Assembly: GCF_002554795.1 (NCBI RefSeq)
Contig: NZ_PDEQ01000007.1
Location: 62,001 to 126,000, forward strand
Length of the DNA: 64,000 bases
Source of the DNA: Longibacter salinarum
GTDB lineage: Bacteria; Bacteroidota; Rhodothermia; Rhodothermales; Salinibacteraceae
Reading direction: 5' to 3'
Below are positions 59,464-64,000 of the stretch, piece after piece (the first letter of the stretch is position 1; every line of letters begins with the position of its first letter). The position numbers and the translations under genes are program-made. The notes beneath the pieces were generated by a model. That model searched no databases and was not told the origin of the DNA. It worked only from the letters and a program-made list of their open reading frames with translations.

Positions 59464-60438
59464 ATGTCTGCGATCTCCGGCATTCACCATATCACCGCGA
59501 TCTCGGGGCCGGCTCAGGAAACCGTCGACACGTACGCCGGCGTCCTTGGGCTTCGACTCGTGAAGACGACGGTCAACTTTGATGACCCGGGCACCTATCA
59601 TCTCTATTTCGGCGATCGAACGGGGCGCCCGGGTACCATCCTCACCTTCTTTCCCTGGGCGAGCGCGGTCCCGGGCCGACAGGGCGCTAGCATGGTGAGC
59701 GCGACCTCATTCCTCGTCCCCCTCGGTTCGCTGGATGCCTGGCAGCGACGTCTCGAGACCGCCGGGCTTCACGTCACCGAGCGGACGCACCGATTCGATA
59801 CGGAGGTGCTCACGGCAAAAGCTCCAGATGGCCTCCCGATCGAAATCGTCGCCACCGCGGAGGCACGGGCGGTGGACGCTGACGTATGGACGAGCGCCGG
59901 TGTACCGAGTGAACACGCGATTCGTGGTTTCTCTGGTGCGACCCTGCCAGCGATCGATGCGCCGGCCACCGAAAAACTGCTTACGGACGTTTTTGGCTGG
60001 GAGCGAGAGGCGACGTCCGATGAGCGCATTCGGCTGCGCGCCCCATCGCAGAATCAAGCGGTCCCGGGATCAGTCATCGACCTACAAATGAACCCGGCCA
60101 ACGCGGCGGGGCGCCTGGGCCAGGGCACGGTTCACCACATCGCCCTCCGCGCACGCGACGACGAGGAGCAGGTCCACTGGCAGGAGCGCCTTCGCGACAT
60201 GGACATCCGGGTTACGGAGGTGAAGGACCGACAGTACTTCCGATCGATTTACTTCCGCCACCGCCGGTGGACGTCCGGCGTGCTCTTCGAGATCGCAACG
60301 GACGCACCCGGTTTTTTGCACGACGAACCTGAGGCGTCGCTCGGTACGACGCTCAAGTTGCCGCCCTGGCTCGAGTCCCGTCGGGATGAGATCGAACATG
60401 CGCTTCCTGAGCTTCGGCGTCCGGCCGCTACGGCCTGA
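59464..60438 (+). CDS. Ring-cleaving dioxygenase, MhqO-like (two VOC domains)
   Basis: 324 residues made of two vicinal-oxygen-chelate halves. Half 1 (5-140): GIHHITAISGPAQETVDTYAGVLGLRLVKTTVNFDDPGTYHLYFGD. Half 2 (about 150-300): FSGATLPAIDAPATEKLLTDVFGW and GTVHHIALRARDDEEQVHWQERL, then YFRSIYFRHRRWTSGVLFEIATDAPGF. Metal ligands are the histidines in GIHHITA and VHHIAL and the glutamate in LFEIATD. This is the MhqO/LinE-like group that opens hydroquinone rings. The hydrolase gene downstream strengthens the match to mhq-type quinone resistance units. Confidence 0.9.
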   Translation: MSAISGIHHITAISGPAQETVDTYAGVLGLRLVKTTVNFDDPGTYHLYFGDRTGRPGTILTFFPWASAVPGRQGASMVSATSFLVPLGSLDAWQRRLETAGLHVTERTHRFDTEVLTAKAPDGLPIEIVATAEARAVDADVWTSAGVPSEHAIRGFSGATLPAIDAPATEKLLTDVFGWEREATSDERIRLRAPSQNQAVPGSVIDLQMNPANAAGRLGQGTVHHIALRARDDEEQVHWQERLRDMDIRVTEVKDRQYFRSIYFRHRRWTSGVLFEIATDAPGFLHDEPEASLGTTLKLPPWLESRRDEIEHALPELRRPAATA

Positions 60439-60490
60439 CCGTTCCCGCACGCCCCAATTCGCCCGCCCGTTTTCAGTCGTTACCTCCATC

Positions 60491-61147
60491 ATGCCCGATT
60501 CCCCCAACCCACATGCCGATCAGCCGGTCTACACGACCGGGACGGCCCTCGAAGACGCCTCCGCTGCCATGATTCTGATTCATGGACGCGGCGCCACGGC
60601 GCAGAGCATCCTCCGCCTCGCCGGGGACGTTGCTCCCGAGGGGGTCGCGTGCCTGGCCCCGCAGGCGTTTCATCGAACCTGGTACCCGCAGTCCTTTTTG
60701 GCTCCGATCGAGCAGAATGAGCCGTATCTCACGTCCGCGCTCAACGCGGTCGATTCGCTCGTGACGGCGATTGAGGATGGGGGCATTCCGCGCACACGGC
60801 TGGTTCTCCTCGGCTTTTCGCAGGGGGCGTGTCTGGCGTGCGAGTACGCGGCTCGGCATCCACAACGCTACGGTGGGGTCGTCGGGTTGTCGGGGGGCTT
60901 GATCGGGCCGGAAGATGAGCCGCTCTCGTACGAGGGCAACCTCGACCGCACGCCCGTTTTTCTCGGCTGCAGTGACCAGGACCCGCACATTCCGCTCGAA
61001 CGCATGCAGGACACGGCCGAGGTGATGCGCGATATGGGCGCGAACGTGGACAAGCGGATCTATCCCGGCATGGGCCACACGACGAACGACGACGAGCTGC
61101 GGGCCGTCCGCGATCTGCTTGTCGGACTGGTTTCGGAGCCGGCCTAA
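60491..61147 (+). CDS. Phospholipase/carboxylesterase-type hydrolase, MhqD-like
   Basis: 218 residues from the ATG at 60491 (the longer frame upstream overlaps the dioxygenase gene and is not family-like). Alpha/beta hydrolase with AAMILIHGRGATAQSILRLA, nucleophile GFSQGACLACEYA, acid in GCSDQDPHIPLERM and histidine in GMGHTTNDDE. Close to MhqD, which accompanies MhqO in Bacillus-type quinone detoxification. 53 bp after the dioxygenase, same strand: likely one operon. Confidence 0.9.
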   Translation: MPDSPNPHADQPVYTTGTALEDASAAMILIHGRGATAQSILRLAGDVAPEGVACLAPQAFHRTWYPQSFLAPIEQNEPYLTSALNAVDSLVTAIEDGGIPRTRLVLLGFSQGACLACEYAARHPQRYGGVVGLSGGLIGPEDEPLSYEGNLDRTPVFLGCSDQDPHIPLERMQDTAEVMRDMGANVDKRIYPGMGHTTNDDELRAVRDLLVGLVSEPA

Positions 61148-61207
61148 CGGTCGTTCGACGGGCCACGCCACCGTCAGACGATTCTTTACCTGAACCTTTC
61201 CCTCCCG

Positions 61208-62659
61208 ATGATTCGCACGCCGGACTGGGTCAAGCATGCTGTCTTCTACCAGATCTTTCCGGATCGATTTGCACGAAGCGGTCGCGTTCCGGTGAAAGAT
61301 GGGTTGTCGCTCAAGCCATGGGGCGCGCCCCCGCATGAGCAGGGCTTTCAGGGAGGCGATCTGTATGGCATTGTCGATCGTCTCGATTTTTTGGACGAGC
61401 TCGGTGTGACGGCGCTGTACCTCAACCCCATCTTTGCCTCGGCGGCGAATCACCGCTACCACACGTACGATTATGAGAACGTCGACCCGCTTCTCGGGGG
61501 AAATGAGGCGCTGCGCGAACTCCTGGATGAGGCGCACGATCGTGGCATTCGTGTCGTGCTCGACGGCGTGTTTAACCACGCAAGCCGCGGCTTCTGGCCC
61601 TTCCATCACGTCCTGGAGAACGGCGGGAATTCCCCGTACATCGATTGGTTCAACATCCACGACTGGCCGCTGAATCCATACGCGCCCGACGCCGACACGC
61701 CGCACAACTACGACGCATGGGCGGACCTTCCGGCGCTTCCGGAGCTAAATACCGACAACGACGAGGTGCGCGCCTACATCATGCGCATCGCTCGGAAATG
61801 GATCGAGTTTGGCGTTGACGGTTGGCGCCTTGACGTGCCCTATGAAATTGAGGACTCGGACTTCTGGCGCGAATTCCGGAAGGTGGTGAAGGAGGCCAAC
61901 CCGGAAGCCTACATCGTCGGGGAGATCTGGCACGAGGCAGAGGAATGGCTGCAAGGAGACCAGTTTGATGCCGTCATGAACTACCCGTTCCTGTGGCCCA
62001 CCCTCAGCTTTTTTGGGTCGGAAACCCTCCGCGACTACAAGAAAACGCACCTCACCTTCGAGCCGCTCGACGCTCCAGACTTTGCAGACGCGATCACGGA
62101 CGTGTTCGAGATGTACGACTGGGAAATCACGCAGGCGCAGCTCAACCTGCTGGACAGTCACGACATGGGGCGGGCCCTGTGGATCATGGGCGAGGATACA
62201 GATGCCCTTCGGCTGTCGGTCCTGTTCCAGATGACCGTTCCGGGCGCTCCATGCATTTACTACGGCGACGAAATCGGCATGTCCGCCGGCGACGATCCGC
62301 ACTGCCGCGAGGCGTTTCCGTGGGATGAGCACGACACGTGGGATGAGGACCTGCTGGAGCATTACCGGAACGCCGTCGCCCTCCGGCACGACCACGAGGT
62401 TCTGCGGACGGGGAGCATCGACATCTTTTACGCAGAAGAGAGCGTCATCGGCTTTCGGCGAGAACTGGATGATACCGTGGCGATCTGCCTATTTAACGCG
62501 GGACCGTCATCGGCCGTCATCGACCTCGATGCAGAGGATGTCGGGGTGCCGCTCCGTCGCTACGAATCCGCCTGGCCAGAAGGCGATGCGCCGCTGGATC
62601 TAGACGATGGATTGGTGACCACGACGCTGCCGGCGCAATCCGCGCGGATCTGGACTTGA
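61208..62659 (+). CDS. GH13 alpha-amylase family enzyme (cyclomaltodextrinase/neopullulanase-like)
   Basis: 483 residues, cytoplasmic (no signal peptide). All GH13 regions: LYLNPIFASAANHRYHTYDYENVDP, VVLDGVFNHASRGF, nucleophile Asp in GVDGWRLDVPYEIED (about residue 209), acid Glu in YIVGEIWHEAEEW (about 239), and LLDSHDMGRALWIMG (about 316). YQIFPDRFARSGRV near the start is typical of the GH13_20 group, which cleaves cyclodextrins, pullulan or maltodextrins. It lacks the N-terminal dimerisation domain of classical members. Convergent with a glucan phosphorylase gene, fitting a glycogen/maltodextrin turnover locus. Confidence 0.9.
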   Translation: MIRTPDWVKHAVFYQIFPDRFARSGRVPVKDGLSLKPWGAPPHEQGFQGGDLYGIVDRLDFLDELGVTALYLNPIFASAANHRYHTYDYENVDPLLGGNEALRELLDEAHDRGIRVVLDGVFNHASRGFWPFHHVLENGGNSPYIDWFNIHDWPLNPYAPDADTPHNYDAWADLPALPELNTDNDEVRAYIMRIARKWIEFGVDGWRLDVPYEIEDSDFWREFRKVVKEANPEAYIVGEIWHEAEEWLQGDQFDAVMNYPFLWPTLSFFGSETLRDYKKTHLTFEPLDAPDFADAITDVFEMYDWEITQAQLNLLDSHDMGRALWIMGEDTDALRLSVLFQMTVPGAPCIYYGDEIGMSAGDDPHCREAFPWDEHDTWDEDLLEHYRNAVALRHDHEVLRTGSIDIFYAEESVIGFRRELDDTVAICLFNAGPSSAVIDLDAEDVGVPLRRYESAWPEGDAPLDLDDGLVTTTLPAQSARIWT

Positions 62660-62663
62660 ATAT

Positions 62664-62780
62664 AGTTCAGAGTTCAGGGTTCAGAGTTCAACGTGTTAAC
62701 GCATCAACGCCCCAACGTTCTAACGCTCCAACGCGTCAACGCCCACCGCATTTCGCATTTCAAATTCCGCATTTCGCACT
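62664..62780. repeat. Composite repeat tract of three families
   Basis: Three tandem families in a row: GTTCAGR heptads (62664-62691), AACGCNNC octads (62692-62742), and ATTTCGC heptads, the reverse of GCGAAAT (62745-62780). It sits between the GH13 stop codon and a terminator. Confidence 0.85.
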
Positions 62781-62820
62781 AAAAAGCGCCGCCTCCCCGG
62801 TCGGGAAAGGCGGCGCGAAT
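62781..62820. terminator. Bidirectional terminator between convergent genes
   Basis: Stem GCGCCGCC/GGCGGCGC around a loop of about 17 nt, preceded by AAAAA. On the minus strand the T5 run follows the stem, ending the phosphorylase transcript. Confidence 0.85.
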
Positions 62821-62845
62821 GCTCAACCGGGTATGGTAGAGGCGA

Positions 62846-64000
62846 TTAGCTCTCGACCGGCTCCGGGAGGTACATTCTGTTGACGTAGTCGATCACCATG
62901 CGCTTGGCCGAGAACGGAGCGGGGAGGCCGGTCATGACCTCGCGCATCATGTTCACCCATTCTGTCGGGACGCCGTAGGCGTCGCGATCGTAGAACGTCG
63001 GGATGACGCTGTTCTCCAGCTGTTCGTAGAGCGATGCGGCATCCTCGCGATCCTGCACGGCAGGGTCTTCGGTGCCGTAGTCGCCCGAGGGCTGCGGGCC
63101 GATCGCCCAACCGTTCTTGCCTTTGCCGGTGTCGCCGTCGAACCCTTCCGGCCACCAGCCGTCGAGGACCGACAGGTTGAGTCCGCCGTGGGCCGCGATC
63201 TTCTGGCCCGACGTTCCGGATGCTTCGAGCGGGCGACGCGGGTTGTTCAGCCACACATCGGAGCCGGAGACGAGCATCCGGCCGATCTCCATGTCGTAGT
63301 TCTCCAGGAAGATGACGTTGCCTTCGAAGCCGTCCTGCTTGCTGATCTCGAAGATGCGCTGGATGAAGCGCTTGCCGCCGTCATCGGCCGGGTGGGCCTT
63401 GCCGGCGTAAATGAGATGTACCGGACGGTCGGCTTGCGAGAAGAGGGCGCGGGCGCGTTCGAGATCGCTGAAGATCAGCGGGGCGCGCTTGTACGTGGCG
63501 AAGCGGCGCGCGAAGCCGATCGTGAGAGCATCCGGATCGAGTTCCGGCGTCATCGGGAGGCTCTGCGTGCGCACCTTCGTATTGATGTAGTCGTGCAGGC
63601 GCGTGCGGAGCATCGTGCGGTACTGCCACAGAACCTCGTCGTCGAGGTCCGCCAGGGCGTGCCAGGCGTCTTCCTCGTGGCGCTTATCGAGCCAGTCGCC
63701 GCCCAGGTGATCCGCGAGAAAGTCGCGGGCGGGCTGACACGTCCAGGTCGGCAGGTGGACACCGTTTGTGATGGAGCCGATCGGTACATCATCGAGCTCG
63801 CGGTCCGGGTACATGCCTTCCCACTGCTGGCGTGCGACGTGACCGTTCAGCTTCGATACGCCGTTGGAGGCGCGGGCCATCTTCAGGCCGAGAACCGTCA
63901 TGGTGAACGGCTCCGAGTGGTCGCCCGGGTGGACGCGGCCATACTTCATCAGTTCGTCGACGGACAGGCCGAGCGACTCGCGGAAGGTGTTCATTTCCTT
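62846..64000 (-). CDS. glgP: Alpha-glucan (glycogen/maltodextrin) phosphorylase, C-terminal part
   Basis: The gene runs off the right edge; 385 C-terminal residues are visible. GT35 phosphorylase releasing glucose-1-phosphate from alpha-1,4-glucans. Seen: EPFTMTVLGLKMARASNGVSKLNGHVARQQW, ITNGVHLPTW, FARRFATYKRAPLIFSD, VHLIYAGKAHPADDGGKRFI, VIFLENYDMEIGRMLVSGSDVWLNNPRRPLEASGTSGQK (the lysine binds PLP) and AAHGGLNLSVLDGWWPEGF. This is the short Thermotoga/archaeal type rather than the E. coli GlgP/MalP type. Together with the convergent GH13 gene it suggests storage-glucan use. Confidence 0.94.
   Translation of the reverse strand, partial: KEMNTFRESLGLSVDELMKYGRVHPGDHSEPFTMTVLGLKMARASNGVSKLNGHVARQQWEGMYPDRELDDVPIGSITNGVHLPTWTCQPARDFLADHLGGDWLDKRHEEDAWHALADLDDEVLWQYRTMLRTRLHDYINTKVRTQSLPMTPELDPDALTIGFARRFATYKRAPLIFSDLERARALFSQADRPVHLIYAGKAHPADDGGKRFIQRIFEISKQDGFEGNVIFLENYDMEIGRMLVSGSDVWLNNPRRPLEASGTSGQKIAAHGGLNLSVLDGWWPEGFDGDTGKGKNGWAIGPQPSGDYGTEDPAVQDREDAASLYEQLENSVIPTFYDRDAYGVPTEWVNMMREVMTGLPAPFSAKRMVIDYVNRMYLPEPVES

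Overview
The window looks like chromosomal DNA of a member of the Rhodothermota (Salinibacter-like branch), a lineage related to Bacteroidota. Supporting signs are high GC content, many acidic protein surfaces and tails, an Rpb6-like omega subunit next to coaBC, an rpmB-rpmG-DUF4295 cluster, TonB receptors with carboxypeptidase-regulatory domains, a DUF4249-type lipoprotein, and genes with few clear Shine-Dalgarno sites. The genus cannot be fixed from sequence reading alone.

Layout. 1-4.4 kb: RNA polymerase omega (partial), coaBC, a family 4 uracil-DNA glycosylase and dnaB, all on the + strand. 4.4-5.3 kb: a MntA/HepT toxin-antitoxin pair between two identical 37-bp terminators, then tRNA-Cys. 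5.5-7.9 kb: queC and an OmpA-type protein. 8.1-10.4 kb: a small AT-richer island bounded by tRNA-Arg and a copy of its 3' end. 10.5-18.6 kb: mainly minus-strand housekeeping genes (tRNA-Pro, DUF4295, rpmG, rpmB, comA-type phosphosulfolactate synthase, LolC/E permease, ychF, phosphatase, nusB). 18.9-21.4 kb: comEC. 21.4-22.0 kb: a non-coding region packed with DnaA-box sequences, proposed as oriC. 22-27 kb: pgi, a redoxin, a small membrane protein, ribBA, yajC and the SRP RNA. 27.5-35 kb: TonB receptor plus lipoprotein, SDR enzymes, an S41 peptidase. 35-38 kb: an S9 peptidase. 39-43 kb: an MCE/Mla-type lipid transport operon. 43-51 kb: nuoH, paired DMT proteins, rpe, an SDR, priA. 50.8-57 kb: a PepSY/TonB iron-uptake pair flanked by two tandem pairs of a structured repeat. 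57.2-64 kb: fabF, thioesterase, an mhqO/mhqD-like pair, a GH13 amylase and the C-terminal part of an alpha-glucan phosphorylase.

Gene direction supports the origin call. Left of about 19 kb most genes run leftward and right of 27 kb most run rightward, although there are exceptions on both sides.

The most unusual observations are these. (1) Four copies of a roughly 0.4-0.6 kb repeat have several hairpins in which both sides change together between copies, which indicates a conserved structured RNA or DNA element. (2) Three enzymes (UDG family 4, QueC, the GTP cyclohydrolase II half of RibBA) have each lost all their usual metal-binding cysteines while the surrounding family sequence is kept. 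(3) Many intergenic regions carry degenerate 7- and 8-bp tandem repeats of a few families. (4) Two 94% identical, inverted-repeat-bounded elements of about 220 bp lie in such tracts. Functions are inferred from recognised families; no database search was run.
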